From NCBI GenBank assembly GCA_963691655.1, contig OY829326.1, forward strand, positions 84,313,235-84,377,234: a stretch of 64,000 bases of DNA, written 5' to 3'. Below, one piece after another: positions 23,201 through 32,245 of this stretch. This DNA comes from Toxonevra muliebris. Lineage: Eukaryota; Arthropoda; Insecta; Diptera; Pallopteridae. Both the position numbers and the translations under genes were made by a program. The number at the start of each line of letters is the position of its first letter. Position 1 is the first letter of the stretch. Under the pieces are notes generated by a model that made no database searches, was not told the DNA's origin, and saw nothing but the letters and a program-made list of their open reading frames with translations.

Positions 23201-23837
23201 AAATTATATCGCCATAATTAATTATGAACGAATACGTCCACATTCACCACGGCGCACAAAATTGAAGTCTGACAACCAAATTATATTTTCAATAACTAAA
23301 AATTAGCAAACCTGAACTCGGTCCTGCGGCAGGAATTGACACAAATTACTAATTTGAATTTTGTAAACAGAGACTTCGCCGAGGTATTTATTCTTGGAAA
23401 CTAACTCTTCATTGATGTGATACTCCGACTTGCTATTCTCATTGAAACATCGCCGGAAATGGATCGTTTTGCCGTAACCGTTTGTATAAATCTCAACATC
23501 GATTATTGAACTGGTCTGCCCATTTTTAATGTAGTCGTGAATGGAAGACGAACGCGACAAAAGTTTTGGCTCACCGCCCAATCCAAGAACGACTGCAGCA
23601 ACAAGAGTCGACTTGCCGGATCCATTTGGTCCAATGATGACATTTAAATACTCAGTGGGGTGAAAAGTGCATTCAGAGTAGGTTCTACGGTTATTTGATA
23701 TTTATAATACATGGCCCATTAAATACATACTCCACAATAACTTACACAAAATTTTTGCAATATACAGACTTGATTTTGCCAATTATGTTGGCTACAGCGC
23801 AATCTTTTGGTTCGTTTCGTCTTCTGCTTTTCGACAT
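2159..23837 (-). CDS. Smc5: SMC5, structural maintenance of chromosomes protein 5 (17 exons)
   Basis: ATPase arm of the nuclear SMC5/6 complex, which acts in homologous-recombination repair and replication-fork processing together with SMC6 and the NSE subunits. Exons on the minus strand: 23746-23837, 23312-23684, 22918-23096, 22613-22859, 22448-22546, 17027-17323, 16861-16962, 16577-16785, 9204-9367, 9011-9137, 8744-8949, 8447-8664, 8135-8356, 7841-8065, 7610-7767, 7430-7547, 2159-2257. They join in phase to 3135 nt, 1044 residues, close to the ~1030-1100 expected for SMC5. Walker A GPNGSGKST is at residues 49-57, coiled coil 1 about 170-430, hinge about 440-590, coiled coil 2 about 600-900, signature QSGGER at 948-953, Walker B with DE at 976-977, and the D-loop GMDPRNER after it. 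The ATG at 23837 was chosen because it opens the frame that runs into the conserved KSVYCKNFVTY segment. All introns are GT-AG except intron 14, read as GC-AG. The exon joins are my inference from splice sites and family conservation; the gene identity is very secure. Confidence 0.96.
2708..2783 (+). mobile_element. LINE 3'-end fragment
   Basis: Contains GCCGTTCGGAATCGGCGTTAAA followed by CTGTAGGTCC, a phrase I associate with the 3' end of non-LTR retrotransposons in flies. A diverged second copy lies on the opposite strand at 59795-59880, so the repetition is shown by the window itself. Lies in Smc5 intron 16, antisense to the gene. Confidence 0.55.
2785..2975 (+). mobile_element. tRNA-derived SINE
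   Basis: The first 70 bases (2785-2854) look like a tRNA: an A-box-like TGGTCTAGTGG, an anticodon arm CCAGA/TCTGG around a loop with CTT, and a B-box-like GTACGATTC. The arm best resembles tRNA-Lys(CUU), with an eight-base loop and a poor acceptor stem, so it is not a working tRNA. It is followed by an unrelated body (2855-2975) that recurs without the head at 34843-34940. A tRNA head plus a shared body is the structure of a SINE. Lies in Smc5 intron 16. Confidence 0.65.
3048..3300 (+). pseudogene. LINE ORF2 C-terminus relic (Jockey/I/R1 type)
   Basis: Translation over two frames gives VAIITGHYLIE, RLRLPENDFCRSC and a cysteine/histidine segment HFLCNCSAL. This order (ITGH, then R-L-P-x-x-x-C-x-x-C, then HxLCxCPAL) is typical of the region after the RNase H or RT domain of Jockey- and I-like LINEs. 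Stops and a frameshift break it. Probably the same insertion complex as the neighbouring LINE tail and SINE. Confidence 0.65.
3430..5470. other. Smc5 intron 16 spacer, nothing recognised except a hairpin
   Basis: AT-rich intronic DNA with short open frames of no recognisable product. A perfect 19-bp inverted repeat with a six-base loop lies at 4108-4126/4133-4151 (arms read AAAAAATTACCAAAAATAT). Confidence 0.5.
5480..6345. repeat. Degenerate low-complexity repeat built on CAAAATTCAGAC
   Basis: Variants of (AC)CAAAATTCAGACC recur dozens of times with irregular spacing, mixed with CAAAACTCAGA and CAAAAACTAG variants. No fixed period is visible. The open frame on the minus strand at 5888-6130 repeats FGLNFG only because it translates this repeat. 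Lies in Smc5 intron 16. Confidence 0.7.
6346..7429. other. Smc5 intron 16, nothing recognised
   Basis: AT-rich intronic sequence next to the donor of exon 16. I see no coding motif, terminal inverted repeat or RNA gene. Confidence 0.4.
7430..9367 (-). CDS. Smc5: Smc5 exons 9-16: second half of hinge, coiled coil 2, C-terminal ATPase
   Basis: Part of the Smc5 entry. Exon 9 (533-587) completes the hinge (DLIEGPAAILNHLCS). Exons 10-14 (588-920) form the returning coiled coil, with long K/E/R/Q runs. Exon 15 (921-972) holds LDFDSYGIQI and the ABC signature QSGGERAVAI. Exon 16 (973-1012) holds CVDEINQGMD (Walker B plus D-loop) and ends FFVTPK at a perfect GTACGT donor. Introns 9-15 are 66, 61, 79, 90, 69, 73 and 62 bp. 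Without a further exon this frame would stop a few codons after the donor, so a terminal exon had to be looked for downstream. Confidence 0.95.
9565..11400 (+). mobile_element. Degenerate copy of the 50.9-52.7 kb foldback element
   Basis: 9565-10030 parallels 50934-51440: the CTGAAAGGG start, TTTACAGTGG, CACTAGGGGTCACC, then AAAGTCATATATATAACGG and so on, all in the same order. After an unrelated 1.1-kb stretch the similarity resumes at 11190-11400 with 51450-51720 (CAATTTTTGGTATG, TTTTAGACGAAAAT, TTGGGTTTATTATGC). The Harbinger-type MITE at 10485-10997 lies within the interruption. No right inverted arm was found, so this copy is truncated. Smc5 intron 8. Confidence 0.7.
10485..10997. mobile_element. 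PIF/Harbinger-type MITE (513 bp)
   Basis: Terminal inverted repeats of about 27 bp: left begins GGGGCCGTTCACATATTACG, right (complement) GGGTCTGTTCACATATTACG, both continuing into TAA and GCG. The element is flanked by TTA on both sides (10482-10484 and 10998-11000), the target duplication expected for PIF/Harbinger. No coding capacity; a long G tract lies inside at about 10566-10584. Sits within the older foldback copy. Confidence 0.75.
11400..12720. other. Smc5 intron 8, nothing recognised
   Basis: Open frames overlap on both strands at 12386-12714 without recognisable motifs. The part next to 12725 may be the diverged 5' end of the piggyBac relic. Confidence 0.35.
12725..13300 (+). pseudogene. 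piggyBac-family transposase relic
   Basis: One open frame (12725-13048) reads YVRDLCTSLPLNQYL and TIYVGTSRTH, later VSMARWCDIKCVHLLST; past a stop the sequence continues with FIDVYRPEIVKEYDG and then MVNAIFYYMLVVCIANAW. This order matches the DDE domain of piggyBac transposases (DN-YTS-LA-YL, Y-CGT-R-NR, KW-DKR-V--LST, DYN--MGGVD, NAW). The aspartate of the expected D-N pair is changed and stops and shifts interrupt it, so it is dead. Lies antisense in Smc5 intron 8. Confidence 0.75.
13300..13878. other. Smc5 intron 8, unassigned less AT-rich patch
   Basis: Includes a GC-rich patch at 13540-13690 with an open frame on each strand. I do not recognise it. It may be the 3' part of the piggyBac element or another insertion. 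Confidence 0.3.
13880..15010 (+). pseudogene. Tc1-like transposase relic
   Basis: A possible left end CAGTGTCGGTCATATT lies at about 13886. From 14430 three frames together spell a Tc1-type transposase: RHRGGRHRKET, REIKSALQLDISSSTIKRR, KSGLRAYNIA, later the VIWGLFS segment, PYARLGMPPDW and FPQDHNPKR, which is the catalytic QDNDPKH region with changes. Several stops and shifts break it. I found no right terminal repeat. Antisense in Smc5 intron 8. Confidence 0.75.
15530..16190 (+). mobile_element. Possible solo LTR or LTR-retrotransposon end
   Basis: A less AT-rich island with a TATA-like GGTATATAAAG at 15805-15815 followed within 300 bp by AATAAA signals near 16068 and 16110, the order of U3-R-U5 in an LTR. 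No flanking copy, primer-binding site or target duplication was found, and the sequence could also be a former promoter and 5' UTR. Low certainty. Confidence 0.3.
16577..17323 (-). CDS. Smc5: Smc5 exons 6-8: end of coiled coil 1 and first half of hinge
   Basis: Part of the Smc5 entry. Exon 6 (residues 331-429) is a continuous coiled coil. Exon 7 (430-463) carries GVQWLRENN and exon 8 (464-532) IPMRDLQAF, both typical landmarks at the entry of the SMC5 hinge. Introns 6 and 7 are 64 and 75 bp. Exon 8 ends in phase 2 at an AAG/GTATTT junction; the next exon, 7.2 kb away, begins with the single base needed to complete a serine codon and carries on the hinge at FGFTDYM, which supports the join over the large intron. 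Confidence 0.94.
18382..19463. mobile_element. Nested hAT element (1082 bp) with 8-bp target duplication
   Basis: Left end GAGGGCTGCCAAC, right end (complement) CAGGCTTGCCAAC, flanked by CATATAAC on both sides (18374-18381 and 19464-19471). Subterminal ATTCCCCC words recur three or more times at each end. Removing it rejoins a sequence that is repeated within the outer element, so it inserted after the outer hAT. Its short open frames show no transposase motif. Confidence 0.87.
19812..19862 (-). pseudogene. mariner transposase scrap
   Basis: The minus strand reads MILQQDNASSHSS, the catalytic DNA-x-SH block of mariner-type transposases. The following sequence, including TTTACCATAC and AAAAAATATGAT, recurs at 56240-56262, so both belong to one old family. 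Confidence 0.55.
20298..22447. other. Rest of Smc5 intron 5, nothing assigned
   Basis: AT-rich. An open frame at 21744-22088 (114 codons) is the longest but shows no motif, and the complementary strand is also partly open. No inverted repeats were recognised. Confidence 0.35.
22448..23837 (-). CDS. Smc5: Smc5 exons 1-5: N-terminal ATPase half and start of coiled coil 1
   Basis: Part of the Smc5 entry. Exon 1 (residues 1-30) is basic at the start and ends in a strong donor (GTGTAAGT context); codon 31 is split across the 61-bp intron 1. Exon 2 (31-155) holds Walker A, genomic 23606-23632, and the stretch ending PQDRVQ that closes the N-terminal head in SMC5 proteins. Exons 3-5 (156-330) are rich in K, E, Q and L with heptad-like spacing and form the rising coiled coil. 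Introns 1-4 are 61, 215, 58 and 66 bp. Exon 5 ends at a GTAAGT donor, after which the gene jumps over a 5.1-kb intron. Confidence 0.94.
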
Positions 23838-24330
23838 TTCAATTGTGTTTTGTTTGATTATTAAAATTGCTATTGAATTAATCAACAGAATAATTTGCAA
23901 GCAAATATTTTTTTAGATTAGATACACTATTAAAAAGCGACAACCAAACACAAAGACCAGTGTGGCCAACTTTTGTTTTTCAAAATCCGTTAAAATGAAG
24001 AATAAAACGCGTATTTTCTTAAAAAATGCCTTAAATTTTTTCCTTACATAAGTACGAGAAAACTCAATACATTTAAACTTTTTCACTAATACAGGCACAC
24101 ATCTGATACTTCTAGTCAATGCAAATTTCTTCGATTTTTCGAAGATATTTTAATTTTCAAAAAGCACTAAAATCAGCAGGAAAAGTGCTGAGTTGGCCAC
24201 ACTAACAAAGACCGCGGAAAAAGTGTGGTGAAATTTCATAATGCTGCCATTTAAATTGTTGCTTAAGAACAGTGTTGTTATACTCACATCACTAAATTTC
24301 TAACTTAATGCAGTTACATTGCGTCGCGAC
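23838..24330 (-). promoter_or_regulatory. Presumed Smc5 promoter region
   Basis: Sequence directly upstream of the Smc5 ATG. I see no TATA box, DRE or strong initiator at a convincing distance, and no divergent gene on the plus strand. Assigned by position only. Confidence 0.3.
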
Positions 24331-24334
24331 TAGC

Positions 24335-25040
24335 TATAATTCATAGCAATGTTCATGTTAGTGTCGGAGCAGCTAATGGCTGTGAAAATATGAAGTGGGC
24401 AAATTATGTTTAGGCATTTCATTTTACAAAATGCTTTGAATAGTAAGCAACAAATATGCGATAATTTTGTTTCCCATTTCTTCCCATGCTTTTCTTTTCA
24501 AATCGAGTTTTTTGTATTTATTCTCTTTTATAATTTCATAAACACTCAAATTTTCGATATGTATTTATGAAATTAATTATTTCACTTCTGCTGAGTTTAA
24601 CTTTAAATATACAAACGTCAAAATCGAATGAAACTTCAAATTCATATTAGGATTGAGAGCTGCAGTACTGTCCACACAAAATGTTGGATTTTTTTGTTAT
24701 GGCATTAACATAAGGTGTCTCTACTAGACACTTTGATGGTAAGAAGGGAACATTAACATGAATTATAGCTAGTCCAAACTCTATGTTAACATTCATATTG
24801 CTATATTTCATAGCAATGTTCAAGTTCGTGTTAGAGCTGCTGATGGCTGTCAAAATATGAAGTGAGAAAAATGTGTTTAGGCATTTTATTTCACAAAATG
24901 CTTTGAACAGTAAACAACAAATATGCGTAAAATTTGTTTCCCATTTTCTCCTACGTGTTTCTTTTCAACTCGATTCTTTTCGGTAAAACAAGAACATTAA
25001 CATGAATTATATCTAGTCGAGACGCTATGTAAGTAACGAA
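24335..25040. repeat. Tandemly duplicated block
   Basis: About 180 bp at 24340-24520 (CATAGCAATGTTCA, then ATGGCTGT, AAAATATGAAGTG, TTTAGGCATTT and TTTGTTTCCCATTT) repeats in the same order at 24810-24985. The word GAACATTAACATGAATTATA also recurs at about 24748 and 24991. The unit is about 470 bp; copies differ by scattered substitutions. Confidence 0.75.
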
Positions 25041-26505
25041 ACCAAAATTCATATATCAAATACTTGAATACTTCTGTAGCTAAAAAATTAATTACTAGTT
25101 TTTTTTTTCGAGAACATATATAAGATATTGGCGAAATAAGGAGATTGTAAAGCTAGAAACTGGTATTTTAAAGTTTTATTTTTATGGCAGCACTCATTTC
25201 TGTAGCAGCTATATGAGCGCAAACAGCTGACTACTCATATAAATTAAAGTAACAGGCATGAATTTTTGCATCGCAAAATCTTAAAAGTAAATACACATAA
25301 CTCACGTCAATGCGTTCTGCGCGTTTTTTTAATAATTCTCAACTTTTTTAAACATTTATTTTTGTAGTTTTTAACTCGTAGATTCGGATTTGTTAAGAAT
25401 AAAAACCAAAAAAATGATGAAAGAAGTTTTTGAGAAAGGCTGTAGAGCTTTTGAAATTTTATACATTATAATGACCAAAATGCATGACAGGAGTTAGAAT
25501 TTGAGATAAAAATTTTAATTTTTTATTTTTTTTTTGTGGAAAAAACAACTAAGGTTTATTTTGCAATGTAAAATAAATTTTTAGTTAATCAAATGCTTTT
25601 AAAACACACTTGTTCACTGAGTACAAAAGTGGAAATTTGAAAAATTTTTGGAATTTGGTAAAAGTCAAGTATACAGATTTTTGTTGTTCAGTGATCTATA
25701 GTAAAATTTTATGGGCAACATATTTCTTAAATATATTAACCCTCTATCAACCCTCGTAATGAGTCAAAAAGAAACTTTCTCGGCAAAAAGACCCATAATA
25801 GTGTGTGCCAATGGGTTAATATGTGTATAGAAAATATTCTACGGAAAATTCTACTATAAATTGATGAACATACAAACAAGTTCTGATGCAAAACTAAGAA
25901 GTTATCTTATGATTTATTATACTTAATATGTTAGAAATGGGCAAACTTGGGCCTGCGTAAAAAAAATTTGACGTTTACTTTTAAAGCGCTGAGACCCGTA
26001 TAATTTTTTGTCTCGAGTTCTATCAGCGTCCACTTTCAGAACCTTGTTATTTTTTCGTTTGTTGAACAAAAAACAAATCAACACTATCACAATTTTTTAA
26101 CACCCGCAGAAAATAATTCAAAAATCATCAACCTTTAATGTCTTTTGTACACAATAGTAACCAAATTATTTGTTGTACATTATATTGTACATTAGAGTTG
26201 CGTGAATTTGTACACTATAATGTACAATTTTTTTAAGCATGTAAAACAATTTTTTTAAAAACTTTTATTTAGGTTATTAAATTTGTATTATGAAATGGAG
26301 TTTTAACTTTCATTTTAAACTATTATAATTAAAAAAAAAGAGTTTATATACTTGCTCAAAATTTTAAACTTAGTACCTTTACTTCGTAAATTCACACAAA
26401 TGTAATTTAGACTGTTTTTCAAAATCAAAAAAAAAAACTTTACCTCCCGTTTTTGCTCAAACTTGAATTATAAAGAGAAAACACATGCTTGATTTAAAAA
26501 AACAA
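25041..26505. other. AT-rich spacer, nothing recognised
   Basis: No coding motif. A small TTAA-CCC...GGG-TTAA arrangement at 25738-25818 could be a piggyBac-type MITE but is too short and asymmetric to claim. GTACA-rich palindromic words lie at 26150-26235. Confidence 0.35.
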
Positions 26506-26510
26506 TGGAT

Positions 26511-27682
26511 GTGTGCAAGGCACGCAAGATATTTGATGTGTAAACAGTTAAGCCAACTGAATGCCATATACATAAGCTCACATATGTAAAGCCATATACA
26601 GGGATTTGATATATAATCTTTATGCTTAGATGAATAATTAAAATAAAACAATTGTTTTATAAATTTAAAAATTTATTAGATATCATTATCTTTTATATAT
26701 AATAGCCCCATTCACTATAAATTGTAAATGGTCTTGCATCATTGCAAATGAAAATTTTTATTCCATATCCCATATATTTGTTGTTGTGATAGCAAAAATA
26801 TTTTGCAATTGCACCAAATCGTAGTTGCATTATTTTTCTTTTAATCAATGCATCGGGCACGATATGTTCGCATATACGCATCTTTTTTTCCTCGCTTTAA
26901 GTTTTTCTTCCTGTCGATTTGAAATTTTATTAGATGTGAAAATTTTAGATAACGTCGCCTGAGAATTGTTTTGGCGTATGTGTGTACAAATTCACATACC
27001 TATAAATAATAATAATAATAAATGCTTTCCTTATTTAACCTTAGAAAGACAACAGGGGTGACCAGTCACCCCACTACTTTTTAAAGGCACCGCAAAGAGA
27101 ATTGCCTTAACTGCATTTAATAAAAATAAGAAAATAAGCATTTTTATTGAAACAAATAAGTGATTTTATAATAAATAAGTTTGATTTTTTCTGTTTAACA
27201 TATTTACTATTTACATAGATAAAAAAGTGTTGCCTTTCTAAGGTTAATGCACAAAGCAAAATTTTTATAATGTCATAGTTTGCTATCATTATCACTACAT
27301 TTTGTTTATACATTTATTGAAATCTAGATTCCTTATTACTTATCATTTTGTATTATTTTTATATTTTAAAAAATTTTTAATTTTAATGCAATCTAACTAA
27401 CCGAATGCAAAACCTATCAAACGCTTGTGTTTACTACGGCGACTTCTCTGCTTGTATGGAATAGTCGATCTCCACACGTTTAGCAGCAACAAACAATTCT
27501 GCCACGAATAAATGTACACACACATTTTGTTTTCGTATGTACATATATGTGTGAGTAAATTGATCGAAACATAAACAAACAAACTCCGCTCGTAATTTAT
27601 TTTCTTCCTCTCTTCACTTTGTTGTTTAGAGTAGCACAGTCATGTCGCGCAGTAGTGTGAGCGAGACGGGAACTGGCATTTT
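26511..27682 (-). repeat. 1.1-kb repeat, copy B (inverted relative to 33335-34452)
   Basis: Read on the minus strand it matches copy A over its whole length: from CCAGTTCCC-TCTCGCTCAC through TTTATGTTTCGATCAATTTA, CAGAGAAGTCG, the CTTAAAGCG region and ACACATCAAATATCTTGCGTG to CCTTGCAC. Copy B has an extra block with a palindrome GGGGTGACCAGTCACCCC (27055-27072). It encodes no recognised protein. It is probably an unclassified mobile element; its termini have no evident inverted repeat. Confidence 0.8.
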
Positions 27683-27859
27683 TATTTATTTTTCAAACTT
27701 ATAAGGTGTCAAAAAACGAATTTGAAACTCGTGTTTTGTCGTGTGTCCACCTAAATTTGAAATGCAGAATTTTAACGAAATGTGTCGTGTGTCCGCACTA
27801 TAACACGAATTTTTCAAATTTTTCAGGAGAAGCAAAAAATATTTTGATATTTAGAGCAG

Positions 27860-28370
27860 AGCTGGGCGATTTCGATTTCTTTTGTACTCTTTTACGCATT
27901 ACAAAACTAAAAACAATTGGATTTTTCATAAAAAATCTTCCATTTTTCGCAGTTATATACTAATTCTCGCTAATTCATGTGTTACCGGCGCTAATCTTCA
28001 CACATTAAAAATATTAATTGCAACGTGGTCAGAATAAACAGACATTTTTTAATAGTTAATTTTGTGAACTTCAGAATTGTGGTATTCTGAATTTTCAATT
28101 TCATTAAAAAAAAAATTTTTTATAAATGATGTCGTCTACTGATGAGCTGCAACATTAACCAACAAAAAGCGCAAGTATAAAGCTTCAAATGGTGCCGATA
28201 TATTTATATTTTTAAACATTTTATGAACAAATTTCAAATATTTAATACAAATTATTTTGTAATCAAACCAAAACGAGTACTGTAATAGTACTCAAAAAAT
28301 TTTGAGTACGATTCCTTCATGTACTTGTACTCAAAATTTTTTTGGGTACCATGAAAGTGGACAAATTTAC
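27860..28370 (+). mobile_element. Diverged copy of the GTACTC-palindrome MITE
   Basis: Begins CAGAGCTGGGCGATTTCGAT, like the MITE at 37808 (CAGAGCTGGGCCGTTTCGAT), and near 28275-28350 carries the GTACTCAAAA...TTTTGAGTAC palindromic words of that element. The right end is lost or too diverged to place. Confidence 0.6.
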
Positions 28371-28379
28371 AAAGTTTAT

Positions 28380-29020
28380 TTGTTTTAACTTGTTATGTCC
28401 CCCTCTTCATCATACCTGATGTGGCCTTCCAGCTAGTTCAGACTTTTCGGGTGGGGGTTTCTTAACCCGCCACACCAGATCGAGGGGATAACAATAAGTG
28501 TGTCTGCGGCACAGGTCACACTCATACAACTAAATACATTGTTCCCTCTCTATCCTGCAGTTCTGCTCCTACCATGGATACCATGGATATAAGCCAACGT
28601 ATATCGTTACTGTGTTTGCTTTGAATTTTTTTATTTTTGAAAACGCAACTTTTCGCAAAAAAAATTTTGCTATAATTAGAATTCATGGCTTGCCTTTAAC
28701 ACGATTCCTAATAAATAAAAAAAAACATGCAACAAGAGTATATATTGCCACAAAATTTAAAAAGTTATTTTTTTACTAACAAAGAACATCAATTTCTTAT
28801 AGATTTTACCGGTTATTTGCTTGTGCGGGGAGCGAGGAGTGTAATACATGTTATTCATACAATATTTGTATTTGTAAAGCAAACTATTATTTCTACCCTG
28901 CGTGAAGTTTTTAAAATGTACTTCTGGCAGCCTAGATCTTCGAAATACCCTTCTGTGCCTCGTGTCAACATTTTTCAATGTCGTTTATTTCAAATAACTT
29001 TTCAAAAGATTAGTCTTTAG
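28380..29020. other. Unassigned spacer with a less AT-rich patch
   Basis: 28400-28600 is richer in GC and includes GGGTGGGGG and ATACCATGGATA words. It resembles a retroelement 3' end but nothing identifies it. Open frames on both strands at 28727-29020 overlap and show no motif. Confidence 0.3.
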
Positions 29021-29022
29021 CT

Positions 29023-29141
29023 CTAATGCGGAGTTTACATCTGCAAGAAAATTTCTTTCATAAAGTTTTTTCAAGAGTTATCAAAAAAAACTTTGAGAGC
29101 AACTTGCGGCAATTTTCTTGCAGATGTAAACTTCACCTTAG
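29023..29141. repeat. Short foldback/MITE, 31-bp arms
   Basis: Arms at 29023-29053 and 29111-29141; the inner 21 bp (GTTTACATCTGCAAG then AAAATT) are perfectly inverted and the outer 10 bp nearly so (CTAATGCGGA versus CTAAGGTGAA). The 57-bp centre contains a second weak inverted pair. Likely a very short MITE. Confidence 0.65.
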
Positions 29142-29149
29142 GCTTTCAG

Positions 29150-29814
29150 CTCGTCAACTACTTTTTCTGGATGACGTATTAAATGCCTATATTCCGCCTA
29201 TTTTAAGTAAAATTTCTTTCGTTAAAGAAATAAGATAAATTAATTGAGATGACTTACTTTGGAAGTTCTTGTAACAAGCAAAAAACCATAGAAGAATATT
29301 TTTTCCCTTTTTGATCATCAGATTGCTGTTTTTATCCCATTTTAACCAACAAAAAATGTTGCGAAGGATCAAAAGATGAGAAATCTTTAAAAAAAGGGTT
29401 AAATTAAGATAATTTTAAAAAAGTGGGGTCATGGGATCTAGATAGCTCAAAAAGGGTCAGAGTGACCCTTTAGGGTTATGCTGGTTGAGGCTCTGGCACA
29501 TAGAATCCGTTGTGTAGTGGATATCCAATCATACACTCTCAACATACGGCAAAGTTGAGAGTTGCCCAACTTCTTGCGTTACTTCAACGTATTGCTCCAT
29601 ACAAAACGTAAAACTTAGAGAAAAAACTCATTCCTTTTTGCCAAAATTGACTTGGGTAGATTTTTTGGCAACGGCACGACCACATGACTACCGAACACAA
29701 TTGTGGCTGCCGCCAATTTAAATCTATTTCTAATTTGCCAAGCGACGGAGGAAGAAGAGAGTTTGACGTTGCTTTTTTAGCTGTGTTTGCTGTAGGTGGT
29801 GTAATTTAAGAAAA
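29150..29814. other. Spacer upstream of the BEL/Pao relic
   Basis: Contains an inverted word CTCTCAAC...GTTGAGAG (29537-29562) and a less AT-rich stretch at 29650-29790. It may be part of the 5' end of the retrotransposon, but I could not find a gag frame or an LTR pair. Confidence 0.3.
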
Positions 29815-32245
29815 TTGGTTTCAAATTCAATTCTTTTTAATAAAAAATTTAATGATGATGAAAGAGGCATGCAAAATTTTAATTTAGAAAAGGATGATAC
29901 TGCGTTGTTTCCAAAAGTACTAGGAATGTTTTGGGACAGTCATAATGATAGTTTTAAGTTTGTATTGGCGTTTGATAAGGTTAACCCAGAATTGCTAAGA
30001 GGCGACAGGGCACCAACGAAGCGTGAAATGTTTAGTATTACAATGTCGGTTTTCGATCCCTTTGGTATGACAACTGAATATTTGTTGGTAGCGAAACTGT
30101 TATTGCAGATTGTATGGCGAATACAAGTTTAATACAAGGGATGAACAAATTCCAAATTAGTCAAATGAAAAGTGACGCAAGTGGATCAAAGATTAAGAAT
30201 AGGTTAAAAACATTAATGTTCCACGCTGTTATGGTAGCATATTTCTATCTAATCCCATTGAGTTACATATATTTGCAAGTGTGAGTTAGCCTATGCTACG
30301 GTAGCGTATTGGAGAATTCCTGATACGTGTGGTAGAGTTCATGTTTCGTTCATTTTCGGGAAGGCAAAATGTGCTCTACTCAAGCTAACATCTATTCCAC
30401 AACTTGAACTTCAATCTGCAGTATTAGCCTCTCGGTTCCGGCAAATAATATTGCGAAGCCATGATGTGAAAAATGTTAAAGTGGTAATGTGGAGTGATTC
30501 AAGGAACGTGGATAAAATTAGACCAAAGGCGATACAAACCGTATGCTGCTCATCGTATAAATGAAATCCTGGATACCAGCAACATAATAGAATGGCGATG
30601 ATTCCCAAGCAATCTCAATCCTGCAGACTTTGGCACTCGCATTAAATACGACAAAAGAGAGTCATTGTGGTTAAGCTGTGGTTAAAGCACAATTTTTATG
30701 GAAAGAAAAAAATGAATGACCTCAAATAGAAATGACGGCACATACTACTGAAGAACTGCGTAACTATACAACCTTTTAATTTATCGAATCCAATTGGGTT
30801 ATTTGGACGAGCTTTCCTTCATTTAATCGGTTGCGGCGTGTGGTTGCATTGATACTGAGATATCAGTATAATTGTTTGAAGAATGGAGAAAATGTTTCTG
30901 GCTGTTTAACGATCGTGGAACTCACTAGAGCCGATTTAATAATTTATCACGCAGCTCAAATGGGGACGTTTGGAGAAAAGATACGTTCACTCGAAATGAC
31001 TGGTGCAGTGGATAGAAGTAGTAGCCTGTGGAATTCGACACCATACTTGGATGGAGATGGAGTTGTTCGTGTAAATGGAAGAATAGGTACAGCTGTGGCA
31101 GTTCTTTTTTGCACATGAAAACCATACTTATACTTCCGATGAATCATCGTTTAACTGATTTAATAGTTGACCATTACCATCAAACTTGGAAACATCATAG
31201 CAGAAATACGTAGACGTTATTGGATACCTAACATACGAACACCAGTGAAAAGAGTAGGAAAACGTTGCGGTGAATGGAATATAAATAAAGCTAAGCCTGC
31301 AATTCCGATGATGGGACAATTACCCGAAGATCGCGTTTCGCCGTTTGTACGACTGTTTGCGTACGTAGGAATCGATTATATCGGGCCTTTTCAAATAACT
31401 ATTTGCCGACGAGTGGAAAAGCGATGGATAGCTATATTTACTTGTCTCAAAACGCATGCTATACATTTGGAGATAGCTAGAAATCTCTCGACTGATACGT
31501 GCTTAATGCGCATACCCAATTTTATTAATAGACGTGGCACTACTATCCGCATTCGCTTTGATAACCGAACTAATTTTGTTGGTGTGGATAGGGAGTGGAA
31601 ACGGCAATGGATAGAGTTTGACCATGGAAAGATATCGGATGTTTTGGCGTCAAAGAACATAGAGTGGTTGTTTAATTGCCCTCTAAACCCACATGTAAGT
31701 GGATGCTGTACGATTGGTAAGAAGCGTTAAAAGAGCCTTGGGCAAGCAATACGCAATGAAAATTTACCGGAATATAGCCGGTACAGTTTTATGTGTGAGG
31801 CTGAGAATATTGTTAACTCTCAACCCCTATATTCTGCTAGACACACTTGATGATGAACCTAATAACTAATCATTTTATTTTAGGTGTAGCTGACTCCGAG
31901 CAGACGCCGAACCCAATTCAAGAAGAGTTAAAACTCACAAGAAAGCAATGGCGTAAGGTTCATCAAATGCAGCACAGCTTTTAGAGAAAATGCTTAGCAG
32001 AATATCTCCCCGACTTGTGGAGACGGTCGAAATGGTTCCAACAAACAACGCCTCTTGAGAGTAGGATTTGTCGCGTTAATATGTGATATTGGTGTACATC
32101 GATTGAAGTGGCCCAAAAGCAGAGTCGTCCGAACATTTTCTGGGAAGGATGGACAAGTGCGAATGGCAGTGGTGAAAACTATGTCTAGCATTCTCAAACG
32201 TCCCTCGTGTATGTTGGCGAAGCTTTATGTAGGTGAATCTTAGGA
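29815..32245 (+). pseudogene. BEL/Pao LTR retrotransposon, degenerate pol
   Basis: Translated pieces keep the domain order of BEL/Pao pol: end of reverse transcriptase (about 29880-30090, with LGMFWD and SVFDPFG), the peptidase_A17/RNase H-like region (about 30280-30650, KAKCALLKLTSIPQLELQ), zinc-binding and integrase core (31170-31735, with YVGIDYIGPF) and the DUF5641 tail (31860-32240, VALICD and GQVRMAV). Gag, protease and most of the RT are missing and no LTR was found. Stops and frameshifts occur in every domain. At about 31700 a small deletion removes the segment where the third integrase catalytic residue belongs and shifts the frame. Clearly non-functional. Confidence 0.85.

Noticed and set aside
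25738..25818. Tiny piggyBac MITE (TTAA on both sides)
   Set aside because: The inverted match beyond CCC is too weak and TTAA is frequent in this AT-rich DNA.
31167..31730. 187-codon open frame as a host gene
   Set aside because: Its motifs and neighbours are those of a BEL/Pao integrase; the surrounding pol pieces are broken, so it is part of the retrotransposon relic.
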